Assembly (NCBI RefSeq): GCF_040954645.1 | Contig: NC_092811.1 | Coordinates: 119,547,343 to 119,611,342 of the forward strand | Length of the DNA: 64,000 nt | Reading direction: 5' to 3' | Origin: Diabrotica undecimpunctata | Lineage: Eukaryota; Arthropoda; Insecta; Coleoptera; Chrysomelidae | Shown: piece by piece, positions 42,790 through 54,871 of the stretch | Layout: each line of letters opens with the position of its first letter | Position numbering within the stretch: position 1 is the first letter of the stretch | Translations under genes and position numbers: made by a program | The notes under the pieces: model-generated | Databases searched by the model: none | What the model saw: only the letters and a program-made list of their open reading frames with translations | What the model was told of the DNA's origin: nothing

Positions 42790-43107
42790 CAAATGTACTG
42801 TGTATTGATTTGTGTTGTTGGGTTTGGTTGATACATAGGAGAGATCAACTTAATTTTCTTTTCCTCTTCAGTTTTAGTCAAATTACGAGCTTCCAGTGCT
42901 TTGCGACGTTTCACAGTCGGTTTAGAGGTTTCCACATGGAGAAGGTACGTTTGATCCGACAGGTAGTTTTCCTCTTTATGTCGTATAGAGATTGTGGGTC
43001 GTGCCGGCTCCAAATTTTTCTCTTTCACCCGCTTTGTAAGTTTTCCCAACTGTTTTGTGTGACGAAGGAAGCTGCGGCGTGACTTCAGTCGAGTGGATTG
43101 TTCGGTT
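42790..43107 (-). CDS. Unidentified basic open frame (possible exon or relic)
   Basis: The minus strand is open from about 43107 (QTEQSTRLKSRRSFLRHTKQ) through LGKLTKRVKEKNLEPARPT, ENYLSDQTYLLHVETSKPT, VKRRKALEARNLTKTEEEKK and IKLISPMYQPNP. The composition is hydrophilic and Lys/Arg/Glu-rich with varied codons, and the region has more G+C than its flanks, which is more gene-like than most frames here. There is no in-frame ATG before the first 80 codons, so it would have to be an internal exon, start at a non-ATG codon, or be a broken gene. The frame continues to 42648 with a different, cysteine- and hydrophobic-rich composition that is probably non-coding. I do not recognise the family and see no clear splice acceptor. 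Confidence 0.3.
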
Positions 43108-44010
43108 TGTTAATGCAGAGGGTTACGGTGATCTTTGGATGAATGCAAGAATGCAAGAAAAGGAAAAAAAGAAAAATATATATATACATACATACATCAA
43201 TGAAATTACATACATATATATACTTTTTCCAATGTCAGTTTGCCAAGCGTCGGCTTTTGAGATTCTTTGATGCCAATGCCGACCATTGGCGTGGAAATTA
43301 AGAAAAGGGATCAGTTATTAAACGCATATTTCAAGAAAAATCATATAATTTTTATTAATTTTTACATAATTATATTCAGGAAAATTTCTCAATTTTTGGG
43401 CAGAAAATGTTTAAACAATTTTTTAAACAAATTCAAAATATCACCTTTTGTGCTCCAAAAAATATTTTTTAGGTTTTTGGGTGACTCTAAATAAGATCTA
43501 TGTCATTTTTATCAAAAGTTAATAGTTTTGGAGATATAGGCGATTTAAAATCCGAAAAATGCGATACCTAATATGCATTTTCGAGGCTTGAAAAATATGT
43601 AAATGAGTATTTTTGAGATTCAAGAGTATCTAAACTAAAGTCTCAACATTGATTTTGGTGAGAAATCGGAGCAATATTTTCCGTAGCAGAAAAAGGTGAT
43701 CTTTTGAATTTGAATTGTTTCCGGCAAAAATGTCCGGCACCCTTCAACCTTCGATTTGTTTAAACGGGACATTTTTGAATAGCACTCTTCAAAGGACAGA
43801 ATCAGTTTTTTTTTTCAAATAGGAGCGGGCTCACAACATCGAATAAATAACAAATTAATTCTTTCAAATTAAAGCTTGTTAATTTTAGTGATTTATAAGA
43901 ATATTGGACTTATTATTTAGTTTTTACATAAACCATAATATTTTTTTACAATTATCTGTAAATAATGGCTCATTCTGTCAGAAAATTTTAAAAGATTGTC
44001 TATCCAGCAA
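43108..44010. other. Low-complexity and A+T-rich stretch
   Basis: It contains a purine-rich run with ATACATAC/ATATAT simple repeats at about 43155-43220 and a small palindrome, GCCAATG...CATTGGC, near 43275. No gene is seen. Confidence 0.45.
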
Positions 44011-44714
44011 TTAAGATAGTCAACTGAAAATTAATTTTTAAACACGGCCTACTGTTAATGCACAAACAGGGTGAATCTTCAATATTTTGCTTCGAGTTAG
44101 AGATATCTGAAAAAGTTATTTGGAAAAGATGTTCCAAATATTATAACCCCACATAACAAAGTTTTATGTCAAAATTCGCACTTTTACTTTTTTCATTAAT
44201 TGAAGAGCTTATTTCCAAAGTGTCTTAAATCCAAAATTTCGATTTTTTTAATTTTCTTTTTTTAAACTTTATAGATTTCTTCAAGTCTAGAATAAAGTTA
44301 TATGTACCAAAACAACTTCTTATTTACCATTTAAAAGTGCATATGAAAATTGTAAAATTGTATAATTTGTATGAAAATCTGTAATTTCATGGATTTCATT
44401 ATATGGATTTAAGACACTTTAAAAATAAGCTCTTCAATTGTAGTCAGGATTCTAAAACGGACAGTTGGCTGTCCCGAGATGCATCTTTAGACAGCCAATT
44501 GTAGATTTAGGATCGAGATTACAAATAATACTGAAAAACTAAAATTGCGAATTTTGTCATGAAATTTGGTATGTGCGGTTACAATAAGTGGAACAACTTT
44601 TCCAAATAAGTTTTTCCGATTTCTCTAACGCGAAGCAAAATATCGAAAATTTACCCTGTTTGTGGATTCGCAGTAAGCCGCGTTTAAAATTTAAATTTCA
44701 GATGACTATCTTAA
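44011..44714. mobile_element. Fold-back element with ~230-bp arms
   Basis: The arms start with TTAAGATAGTCA at 44011 and end with the complement, TGACTATCTTAA, at 44714. Matching blocks in order include CACAAACAGGGTGAAT, ATATTTTGCTTCG, TTATTTGGAAAAG, CAAAATTCGCA and TTGAAGAGCTTATTT followed by AAGTGTCTTAAATCC. The arms are diverged (perhaps 80-85% by eye). The right arm carries an extra ~80 bp (44455-44525) absent from the left arm, itself a small inverted repeat (GGACAGTTGGCTGTC and GACAGCCAATTGTAG). No protein is encoded. Confidence 0.8.
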
Positions 44715-44873
44715 AAAAATGTGCACTATCAATATGTATGACTGTGCAAAATGTCAAATCTGTATGTATTTTAGTAGCTGATTTGTAGAGGTGTCTTCAT
44801 CTTAAATGCGACACACTTTATAATAATGAATACTAGTGTTCAAGATGCATCGCGATAGCTGTAAAGAAATGAA

Positions 44874-45690
44874 TTAGAAGGACTGAAAAGAATCGTCAGA
44901 GTCTTCTGAAGTCGAATCGTTCCCAGGTTGGATAACTATTGGTGCTATTGCCGATAAAACAGGATATTCGTTTTCTATTTTTACAACATGAGCTTCGCAA
45001 TTTTTCCACACATCGCTATTAATGCCACTAATTATTTCTCGAATATTCTCAATGGCCATTGCGCTTAATGTTGGTGACTGATTATATTTTCGCAATCGTT
45101 TTTTTACGGTACCCCAAACCATTTCAATTGGATTAAAAATGCAATAGTATGAGGGTAATCGCAAAAGAGTATGGCCGTGCCTGCTGCAAATGGTGTCAAT
45201 AACGTATTCGTTTTTAAAATTCCGACTTTTGATAATTCTAATTAATTCTTTCTTTACTGGAATCTTTTTAGGAACAGTGATGTATTTAAGTTGCATAAAT
45301 TTTAAAATTTCGTCCTTTTTCGTGTTATTATTAGGTATTTTATTTAATATGCGGGAATGATACGAAGCATTATCCATAACAATCACTGAATTCGGCGGAA
45401 TATTGGGCAAGAGTTGTTCAACAAACCACTTTTCAAATAAATCGGCTGTCATATCTTCGTGATAATCGGCAGAAGACTTTGTTATATTTTTGGCCGACAA
45501 TAGCAATGCATTAGATACAATTAGAACAATTGCATTATCAGCCATCCCAATATTTTCTTTTTTCAAACACTCATACATATTTAAGACTATTCTTTGGGAT
45601 TGTACGTGCAAATCTTTATTTTTTAATTCGGAGCTGTCATTAACATAATTGTCATTATTTATTGATAACACAGAAGTTGACGCATCTTAA
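44874..45690 (-). pseudogene. IS630-like transposase lacking its DNA-binding half
   Basis: The single 265-codon open frame begins with an N-terminal piece (SINNDNYVNDSSELKNKD, SQRIVLNMYECLKKEN) and then jumps into the catalytic domain: NALLLSAKNITKSSADYHED, DLFEKWFVEQLLPN, VIVMDNASYHSR (second catalytic Asp), TLLRLPSYYCIFNPIEMVWG (Glu block), SPTLSAMAIENIREIISG and an acidic tail, STSEDSDDSFQSF. The HTH region and first catalytic Asp (FLDETW) are deleted in frame. It is the mirror image of the copy at 8447, which keeps the HTH and loses the core. The catalytic block is more similar to that copy than to the one at 27541. Possible element ends near 44807 (TGCGACACACTTTA) and 45775 (complement TGTGACACTCTAAA) are weak. 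Confidence 0.85.
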
Positions 45691-46721
45691 AAAATGCCAT
45701 CCTAGAAAAATATAATATTACTTACCTTATAATAAGCCTCCGCCTCTGCAAAAGGAAATATTTTAGAGTGTCACATAGCGAGACAAACAGGTGTTCATTA
45801 CGATTTATAGCTTTGCGCTTCGCTGTTGCCATAATGCATGAGTTTAAAATTAGTGAATATAACTTTAATACCATATTAATATATCTGCAATTTTTCATGT
45901 TTCCAGGTAAGGTATAAAATCAATGAAATTTGGAAAAAAATAATACAATTCTTGAAACCGTTTTTGAGAACTTGGATTCTTAAAAGTTGTCTGATTTCTT
46001 AAAAGTCGATCATTATATCTATAAAAGTATTACCGCTAAATTCACCAACATGGCAACGTCGATATGGACGGAAGGTTCAAATTCTCTCCAGACTACAATG
46101 TTGCCGATATTCGAAAATTACTTAGAGTATAAGTAATGTATACAAAGTTCACGGTTGCTTTAATTCATTAGTGAAGAGTCCATGGAAATATTAGTACCTA
46201 GTTAAATAATTTATAGATATATTTTTTGAGAATATGTTCATATTATTTTTTAAGAGTGTCGTTCGTTGACTAGCAATTGAATAATAACGAATAGAGAATA
46301 GAGCATATTTTTTAAATATAACCTTAGGAATTTTAGGAAATATGTCTGACAACCTTGATTTGAAAGGCGGTCTCTTTGATACCAGAATGAGGCATGTTTA
46401 TGTTGGAAAATTATTAGTGGATGTACTATACCAGGGATAAGCAATATAAATGCTTATATGTTTTTTTGCCATGGTAATTTATAGTTGTATTTTCAATCGA
46501 AAGCAGAATATATCTATTTATACTATTCTGCCTTTGTAGAGTTTGCCGAATATACTGTTTTACCATAGAAGAGACGCAAATACACGTACGCATATAATGT
46601 TTTACCTGTGTCATATTTTGAAAACTAAATAAGATAGAAATAATCTAAAAATTGCATAAGAAAGGACGGAAAAAATAACCCAGTTTCGGCGGCAAATTCA
46701 AAAATCGATTTTTTTCACATA
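45691..46721. other. A+T-rich stretch, unassigned
   Basis: Short frames only. TTCTTAAAAG repeats near 45970-46000 and a CpG-containing patch near 46060-46120 have no interpretation. Confidence 0.4.
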
Positions 46722-46886
46722 TACTATTTTACCTTTGCAGGCAAGATATCACAAAATCAATTTGTGTTTCGTGAACGTGTCAATCAATTATTCTGAATAA
46801 TATCAAAACGTGCAGTATTTACGTATTATGCATGTACGAGGAAAATCAATTTGATTTCCTATATTTCCTGTCAAAGGTAAACTGTA
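46722..46886. mobile_element. Small MITE (165 bp)
   Basis: The ends TACTATTTTACCTTTGCAGG (46722-46741) and CCTGTCAAAGGTAAACTGTA (46867-46886) are inverted repeats with a few differences. The interior has no coding potential. TA at the borders would fit a Tc1-like target. Confidence 0.55.
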
Positions 46887-47520
46887 TAAAGAGTATTTTT
46901 AAATCCATTTCTTAGGGCACCTTACTCCACAAAAGTGGCATTCCAGATCCAATTCAGTACATGCATATATATCTGGTAATACATTCAAAATTGAAACACG
47001 ACCGTTCTCCAAAATTCTTGTGACCTGAAAAAGCACGGAATACAGATATAAACCCGCGGATCTGCATTTGAACGTGAAAATTGCCGAGCTATACTTACGC
47101 AGAGAAAAAAGAAAAAAAAAAGAGAGCGAAAGGTCTGAATAAATTTGAAAACTTTCTCCTACCTCCAGAGCTTATTACTGTTCTCTGACACTTGAAAAGG
47201 ATATAAAACAATTTTAACGAAATGAATACGAAAACAGAAAGTCGGGACCTTTCATGATTTACTTTTATTTTGTCGCAGATTGTAAATAAAATGACAATTT
47301 TAAACACTGATTTTAAAGAGTTTCTTGGAACTTTTCCTCTTAATTTCATCTTAAAATTGGCAGCGTTTCTGTACTTTCTCTGTACTTTATTTACAGGAAA
47401 TATAGAAAAAGAAATAATTTTTCTTAGATTCTTTTTATGCATCAATTCGTGGTTAATAAATATAATCATAGGACATTATACAGGAATTTCATCATTTCTC
47501 ACTATCTGCTTATTTTATCA
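46887..47520. other. Unassigned stretch before a LINE
   Basis: The frame at 47270-47743 (+) is hydrophobic in its first half with no family motif; only its end belongs to the LINE described next. Confidence 0.4.
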
Positions 47521-47639
47521 AGTCCAATCTGCAACAAATGGTCAAAACATAGCTAATTTATCTATGAACTTCCAAACTGTGGGTTCCCCAAATAACAACA
47601 ACATTTACGTACCTTACGTACCTTTACGTACGTATCCAT

Positions 47640-48635
47640 TAAATAGCAACTTTAGTACAAATATTTGTCCTAAGATTACCATGACTGATATTTTTAATGG
47701 CCTAAATAAGCTGCCTAATAAGCTTACTACTGGCCCAGATTAAGTGCCTAATTTTTTATTAAAAAAGTGTGCCTATACCCTTCCAATGCCATTTGTTATA
47801 TTGTTTTATAGATCTCTGGAAACCTCTATGTTTCCTTCTTCATGGAAAGAAAGTTATGTTGTTCCTACATTTAAAAATGGCCAGAAAGACAACATTGAAA
47901 ATTATCGTAGCATTTGTAAACAATCTGCAATCCCTAAGCTCTTTAACTGTCTTTTAGCAAAGCAACTTTCTTGGTTATGTAAAGGCTTAATATCTCAATC
48001 ACAACTTGGTTTTAATAGCAAAAAATCCACTGCAACAAACTTGGTTTGCTATCAATCTGATATATTATCTCATATGGAAGACCGTAAACAGGTAGATGCA
48101 ATATACACAGATTTTTCCAAAGCATTTGATCGTGTAGATCACCAAATGCTTTTGGGCACATTAATTAATGTAGGCTTTCATGTCAGGTTTGTTGAATGGA
48201 TTAAAAACTCTACATCTGGGAGAGGTCAAAGAGTCAAGATAGGTTGTCATCTGTCTGACAGTATCTCAGTAATATCTGGAGTTCCTCAAGGAGGCCACAC
48301 TTCTCCACTTCCTTTTAATATCTTCGTTAACGAAATCACCTCTTGTTTCGTAAATAGCAAATGTTTAATGTTGGCATGTTAACCTGAAATTTTGGAATGT
48401 TATAGATAGCTTAAAAGATCAAGCCTTGTTACAAGATGACTTAGACCGACTACAAAATTGGTGAAGTCAGAACAAACTCCACTTAAATGTAAAAAAATGT
48501 TGTTTTATAAGTTTTTCTCGTCAAATCAATAGAATTGGAACAAGCTATACTATTAATAATCAGCCACTAAATTATGTTTGTTCTATTCGGGATTTGGGTG
48601 TTATTTTCGATGAGACCCTTCATGTAACTTAATTA
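47640..48635 (+). pseudogene. Jockey/CR1-like LINE reverse transcriptase
   Basis: The sequence reads ITMTDIFNGLNKLPNKLTTG and PD, a stop at 47741, then VPNFLLKKCAYTLPMPFV, SSWKESYVVPTFKNGQKDN, IENYRSICKQSAIPKLFN, AIYTDFSKAFDRVDHQMLL (motif A) and VISGVPQGGHTSPLPFNIFV (motif B). After 48380 the frame is lost, but LGVIFDETLH-like text near 48595 marks the region before the thumb. Motif C is destroyed. The RT belongs to the Jockey/CR1 style (SGVPQG, FSKAFD), unlike the RNase H part that follows. Confidence 0.85.
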
Positions 48636-49826
48636 TACATCGTATTCCTAGTCTTCTACAGCCGTTACTAAAAGATATAAATTTGTCTGAAACCAGAACT
48701 CTACAATTCTCCAATAATCTCTATTGGACCAACATACTCCCACATCATGATATTTCCCTCACCAAATTTAACAAGGGAGATACCAGCATTAGTACATTAA
48801 GAATTCTGTTTCTAGAACTTATAAACAAAAATAAATATAACATAGTTCTTTACACTGACGCGTCAAAGACTGAAAGTGGTGTTAGATATTCTGTAACCAT
48901 TAAGGGCATGCATTAAGTTCGATAGGCTGTACAACAGCCTATCGAACTCTCTAAAATTTCTCTTGGTGTAGTATCCACAGTGTTGAACTACTAGCTATTT
49001 CACATGCTTTCAAATATGCCCAACAATATCCAAATACACACATAGCCATATGCTCTGATTCACTTTCCTCTATACACTCCATTAATGCTATATCCACCAA
49101 CCATCCTATCGTCCAAGATATTCATGACACATATCAGCTTCTTATAAACCAAAATGCAACTGTCACTCTGATATGGGTACCATCCCATGTCGTTATTGGT
49201 GGTAACGAAAAAGCTGATTGCCTTGCCAAAAAAGCAGCATCATCCACGAACACCATTATCAATATAAAAATTTGTAACGATCTCAAAACTAGACTGAAGA
49301 AGCTTAATCTATCGACCTAACAGATTCACTGGAATAAAGTTACTTCAGCGCTGCATGAAATTAAACCCTCAGTGAACCTACTTACCTATCACAGTTTATC
49401 TCAAAAAATATGGTAATCATACGGAGATTAAGTATAGGACATATTTGTCTAACTCATGGCTACCTGATGACATCATCTACACAACCATAATGTCAGCACT
49501 GCAACACGATTCTCGAAATCAGACATATACTTATCGAATTCCCTTTTTATGCCAAAATACGCCAACAGCTCGATATCAGTACTATCTACAAAGAGATCCT
49601 AAACAACATAGACCAAATCAACAAGGTTATCAAATTCCTCGAGAAAAGTCAACTGCTCAACAAAATATAAATGTTATGTTACATGTTTTTATTATTTTCT
49701 CTTTATGTTAAATGTTAACTACATTATTTTGTAATTTATATGATATTACCATGTAAATCTTGCTAGTAAAATCGTGCTAATGACCATAGATGTCACATGC
49801 ACGTTAATTTAAATAAAAAAAAAATA
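48636..49826 (+). pseudogene. I/R1-like LINE RNase H and 3' tail
   Basis: 48683-48916 encodes LSETRTLQFSNNLYWTN and IVLYTDASKTESGVRYS, the first RNase H Asp. In other frames HSVELLAISHAFKYAQQ (Glu), HIAICSDSLSSIHSI (Asp) and VPSHVVIGGNEKADCLAKKA (His/Asp) follow, then IHWNKV and the Cys/His-like ending HCNTILEIRHILIEFPF. The 3' end is a poly(A)-like run, AATAAAAAAAAAATAG, at about 49813-49826. The thumb that should separate RT motif C from this RNase H is absent. Confidence 0.8.
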
Positions 49827-52049
49827 GTTACTCGAATAAAAGTTGTAACAAAAGGGAATGACGCTATGTTGGGTAACACTATGGAGAAAATAAACGAGGT
49901 GTGGCAAAACGCAACATTGCAAAAGGTGTGTAACAAAGGAAGGTAAGATTGTAACGATAATAATTTGCCTACCATAGGGGTATTACTATTAGGGGTTGAA
50001 GGGGTTAGTTAAAAAAGAATAAACAAAATGTTAAAAAACAAAATTTAACATTTATTTTTGTGTCACCACAAACAGTTACAAAATTAAGACAATACAAAAA
50101 TACAAAAAAAACTTACATGTATTATCTGTTTACAATTTCCAGGAGTTGGAGATACTACAAAAACTTACAAAATTTACATGTAAGTTAACCTTTCTTTTAA
50201 AGAAAACAAAACAAATCAAAAATGCTAAAACGGGCTGTCATAAATTAACATTAAATTTAAAACAAAACTGAACAAATACAATGACAGCTAAAAACAAACC
50301 ATAAAATTTACCACTTATTAATTATTACAAATACTTTTTTTGTTATGAAAGCAATTATTACGTTTATTTAAAAAATGTCTGCTTTACTTTTAAAATCTGA
50401 TCACAAAAAAAAGTTACCTGAGTTTCACTGTATAACTTTCAATAACTGGAACAAAAAACTACATCTTCAAACTGTAAAAAAAATATCCCTAAACGGCTGC
50501 TTAGGACATTGAGGTTTGAGGTGGAAACTGGCACATTGGACACACCATGTAAACGCTTCTTAAAAACTGGACAATGGAAATGTTGATATCTTTATAAACA
50601 CATTACTTGAGTAAAATACCACTTCTCTAACATATTTGTCGGTTTTCTTTTTGACCGACCTCTAAAACGTCTTCATTCTTCCATTACCTCTGTCAACCTC
50701 ATCAACTGCACTTAAAACTCAACACTGCTACTATACTGCACATTTTCGCATGACAAAAGGCGAAAAAACAAAAAAAAAACATTACGAATTAAAAGAAAAA
50801 TTCGGACTAACACCGAAACCACTGCCTCTAACAGCGGCTCCACTGAGAGTTACGAAATTATCTTCAAAAATTGCTCGCATAAGTTAGAACAAACAAAGCA
50901 CTTATGGTATAAACTAAACACAACGGAAATTAAGAAGTAAATTAATTTGAAAACGCAATATCGGGCGGTTTGAACAAAGAAATATCAAAGAAATTTGCGC
51001 CTGTGACATAAATCAACAATAAAATGATTTATTATCGACGGCGGCGACCTAAAAAGAACGAAAGATTATAAATTGAAGGATACGAACTAAGAAACATTGA
51101 AAAAATTCTTCGTTATTATAATGCATATATAAGGGGATTTCAATTAACACATAGGTATACGAGGGGATTCCAATAAATTTCAAATGCTACAAGATAAGCG
51201 TTGTGACATTATCTTTAAGAACTGAAGCCATCCCTCGCAGTGACGGAAAGAATATCTCCTTGAAAAGTCAGGACAGTGGCAAAGATAAATCAATGCAACG
51301 GTATTGTATAGTTGAAATATAGTGGAAACATAATGTAAGTGTCTCTGCTATTATCTCTCGCTAATTTTGTAATGTAATTTGTAATAACGAAAATATGGAA
51401 AGTGTGGTGTCGATTTTCGAGAATTTAACTCCCGTTTAATTCTTAATACCTTCAATTACGGTTAATTTAGGGAACTCTAGTGCTTCGACAGAGTTTATCC
51501 TTCGAATTGACTCCAATTCCATATTCCAATTTTACGAATTAAGTCGTCCCTAACACATTAATTAACCAGTTGCTTTGATCCCAATTTTGGAGCTAAATTC
51601 TTACATTTACATCGAATTCACATTAAACCGCTACATATCAACAGTGTTTAGGGATAACTCGAAAAATATTAAATAAGAAAGGTATTATTCGCTTGCAAAT
51701 TTTGGTTTGGGTATTGTTTTTTGCAATATTTGCTAGTGATTTATATAAGGTGAAGTGAAATAAAAAATTGGTAACAATGAGATAAAAATTGAAATTTGCT
51801 GTAATAAATGAATCACTTATTTTCTTTCGGACAACAAGAAAAAACTGTGTGAGGAAAACACTAAGATTTCTACATGTTAAAAACTGACCTAATTCCATTT
51901 ATATACTGTTTTTTGGCTTTTTCACTCCAATATTTTTTGAAAAAAATATTAAGGATAAGCTCTTTATAAGCTCAAACTTGATTAACTTATGGGGGTTCTA
52001 AAATAAATTGTTCAGCGTCACCTGAAACTAAGCTTTATAAGGAAATAAA
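49827..52049. other. Long A+T-rich stretch without a recognised gene
   Basis: About 2.2 kb. I see no RT, transposase or RNA gene. The part 50600-51050 has somewhat more G+C, with C/T-rich plus-strand runs (CTCTGTCAACCTCATCAACTG), and could be an LTR, UTR or promoter, but no matching second copy is visible. The 86-codon minus frame at 51638-51898 is A+T-driven. Confidence 0.4.
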
Positions 52050-53303
52050 ATGAAACAAAAATAATCCATAAACGAATATATCACAAACTGGACATAGACG
52101 TTAGTGATACACAATTTGGTTTTCGCAAAGGCCTAGGAACGCGTGAAGCTATTTTTTCACTTAATATACTGATACAAAGATGCCTGGACGTCAATCAAGA
52201 TATATACGTATGTTTTATTGACTATAATAAAGCATTCGATAAAGTACGACATAAACAATTAATGAATGTCCTGAAATCAAAGAAGATTGACTACAACGAC
52301 CTCAGGATCATATCAAATTTATACTATAAACAGCGAGCAAAAGTACGTGTTAACGAACAGCTGTAAGAAGAAATTGAAATAAGATGTGGAGTGAGACAGG
52401 GATGCGTATTGTCGCCAATTCTTTTTAATGCCTACTCAGAAGAGATCCTGAAAAACTCTCTTGAGGGTGAAACAGCTGGAATAAAGGTAAATGGAGTTCC
52501 CATTAACAACATTAGATAATCGGACGACACTGTGATCTTAGCCGAAAATATTGAAGATCTTCAGAGACTGGTGACCAGAATAGCGGAGTGTGGAAAAGAG
52601 TATGGTCTAACAATGAATGTCAAGAAGACGAAATTTATGAGCATATTGAAAACTCAAAGAAATAACGAAAATCTTCTATTAAACGGAACCAACGTCGAGC
52701 AAGTGGACAAATATGCATATCTGGGAACAATGATTAACTCCACAAATGATTACATTCAGGAGATCAAAATCAGAATAGAAAAGGCTAGAGCAAATTTCAA
52801 CAAAATGAGAAGAGTGCTATGTACAAGGGATTTAAAATTGGAACTAAGAGTTAGGTTGGCAAGGTGCTATGTTTTTTCGACTTTATTTTATGGAAAGGAA
52901 TCTTGGACCTTGAATCCGACATCAATGAAAAAACTGGAATCATTCGAGCTGTGGGTGTATAGAAGAATTCTGAAAATATCGTGGACAGAACACGTCACAA
53001 ACAAAGAGGTTCTGAGAAGGATGAATAAAGAAATAGAAATTTTAAATATAATTAAAACAAGAAAATTGGAATATCTTGGACATATTACACGTAGAGAGAA
53101 ATACACCTTGCTCCAACTGATTATGCAGGGAAACATCCAAGGAAAGAGAAGCATAGGGAGGCGTAGAATGTCATGGCTGCGCAACCTGAGAGAGTGGTAC
53201 GGATGTACATCAAATGAACTTTTTAGAGCAGCCGTCTGAAAAGCCCGAATAGCTATGATGATTGCCGACCTCCGCCGCGGAGATGGCCCTTGAAGAAGAA
53301 GAA
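52050..53303 (+). mobile_element. SWTEHVTN-type LINE, best-preserved RT-to-3' copy
   Basis: One frame runs almost throughout: KIIHKRIYHKLDIDV, TQFGFRKGLGTREAIFSL, YVCFIDYNKAFDKVRHKQLM (motif A), LYYKQRAKVRVNEQL, a stop at about 52363, GVRQGCVLSPILFNAYSEE (motif B), then NNIR, a stop at 52516 and SDDTVILAENIEDLQ. Thus the Tyr-Ala of YADD is replaced by a stop and Ser. The 235-codon remainder has YAYLGTMINSTNDYIQE, YVFSTLFYGKESWTLN, YRRILKISWTEHVTNKEVL, LEYLGHITRREKYTLL and SIGRRRMSWLRNLREW. It ends in CTTGAAGAAGAAGAA at about 53290-53303. The endonuclease is missing. Confidence 0.92.
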
Positions 53304-54744
53304 TGGGTTTTCTTAAACTTTTTGATTATACAATTAAAAAGTAGACTGGTTGTCTAGCTAGAGAATATGTTATTACAAGAACGTTACACTTTTCAACACC
53401 TTACACTAGAAGAAATGATAAAGAACAAGAGAGGCCTAAGAAGTAGGTAGTAATAATAGTCCAGTTACTGTGGCATTTTCCCTTTAAATTTTTTATAACT
53501 GCACCGATTTATCTGAAATTTTTACAGTGGGTAGTAAATTACTCAAAAAACATAAGTTATATGGTGCCGATGTGTGCTTCTACCCCTGGGGTGGTTGGCA
53601 CCCCATCTAGGAGGTTGAACTTTTTACACTCAAAATAACCCCGGGAATTGATATAGAATCAAATTTTAAACAAAAAATGTCATATAAATTTTTTTCGCTA
53701 AATTAATACTTTTTGAGTTATACGCACTTGAAAAAGTAAACTTTTCGCAAAAAAGAACATGTTTTTCAATGATTTTGTACGAATAACTCAAAAACAAAGC
53801 GTTTTATTGAAAAATCTATAATGAACAAAAATAAAGCTTATAAAAAAAACAAAGAGATTGTTTTTTTACTAAGTTTTATAAGTACAATACTAAGCGATTT
53901 ATAATTGTTTGAAGATGACTTTTTATTTTTGGGATACTATACTCGATGCATTTAACATCAAATATCGGAAAATAGACATCTTTTTTGATAAAAACTCATA
54001 CAACACTTTTTAAAGAGCTAGAAAAAACCTATAAAATGAGCTATGTTAAAAGCCATTTGGATTAAAACAAAGCGAAATACGAAGGAAAGAATTTGAATTA
54101 CTCTAGCGTTTAAAAAAAAAAACGAGCAGTATAAGTAACACTATTTCAATCAGAATTGAAATTAAACGTATATCTTCTACAATTCATTTTATTTTAGTGT
54201 TATTTATAAGTTTTAAAAGTTTAGCCTGTTTAAAATGCGTATTTTTTGAAAAAATCATGTTTAAATTAAAAAATCTTTTTTTTTAATTATCTAAAAGTTT
54301 ACATTTTTTCAAAATAAATCTAAAACTATAAGAGATACGTGAAAAATGGTTCTATACCAAAATGTAGTTTTTTTCTTAACAAAAATTTTGATTTTTTTAT
54401 TTTTGTTGTAGCTCGAAAAATAATAGAGATATAGCCAATTGAAGTTTGAGATACAGCGGCTGACACACCTGTAATCAGCACTTTGGCCCTTTACTATTTA
54501 AAAAGAAAGAATTTTAACATATTTTAATCTACTTAGTCTTGTAGCTTTTGAAATTACCTTCAAAATATTTTTTTAATGGATACTGTAGCTTAAAAATTAA
54601 CGGAGTTATTCTAAAAAAATTTTGGAGCATGTTATTTATATTTTGGAGCATCAACTTATTTTCTGTATATATAAATGTTTTATTCAAGTATATTCGAAAA
54701 ACTGGTAACAGACACACTAACACTCACACAAATATGTATATAAT

Positions 54745-54750
54745 ACATAC

Positions 54751-54810
<60 letters not shown>
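54745..54810. repeat. (TACA)n(TA)n microsatellite inside copy A
   Basis: Five TACA units followed by about 23 TA units. Copy B has a shortened version at 61137-61175. Confidence 0.95.
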
Positions 54811-54813
<3 letters not shown>

Positions 54814-54871
54814 ATATACATAGAACTAGAGAACTAACGAACACAGAGAAGCGACACTCCTTTGAAGTTGC

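Noticed and set aside
42720..43270. Plus-strand frames of 120 and 71 codons
   Set aside because: Cys/Phe-rich composition and simple-repeat content; the minus-strand frame over part of the same bases is more gene-like.
54548..54823. 91-codon frame ending in a Tyr-Ile repeat
   Set aside because: It reads through the TACA/TA microsatellite of transposon copy A.
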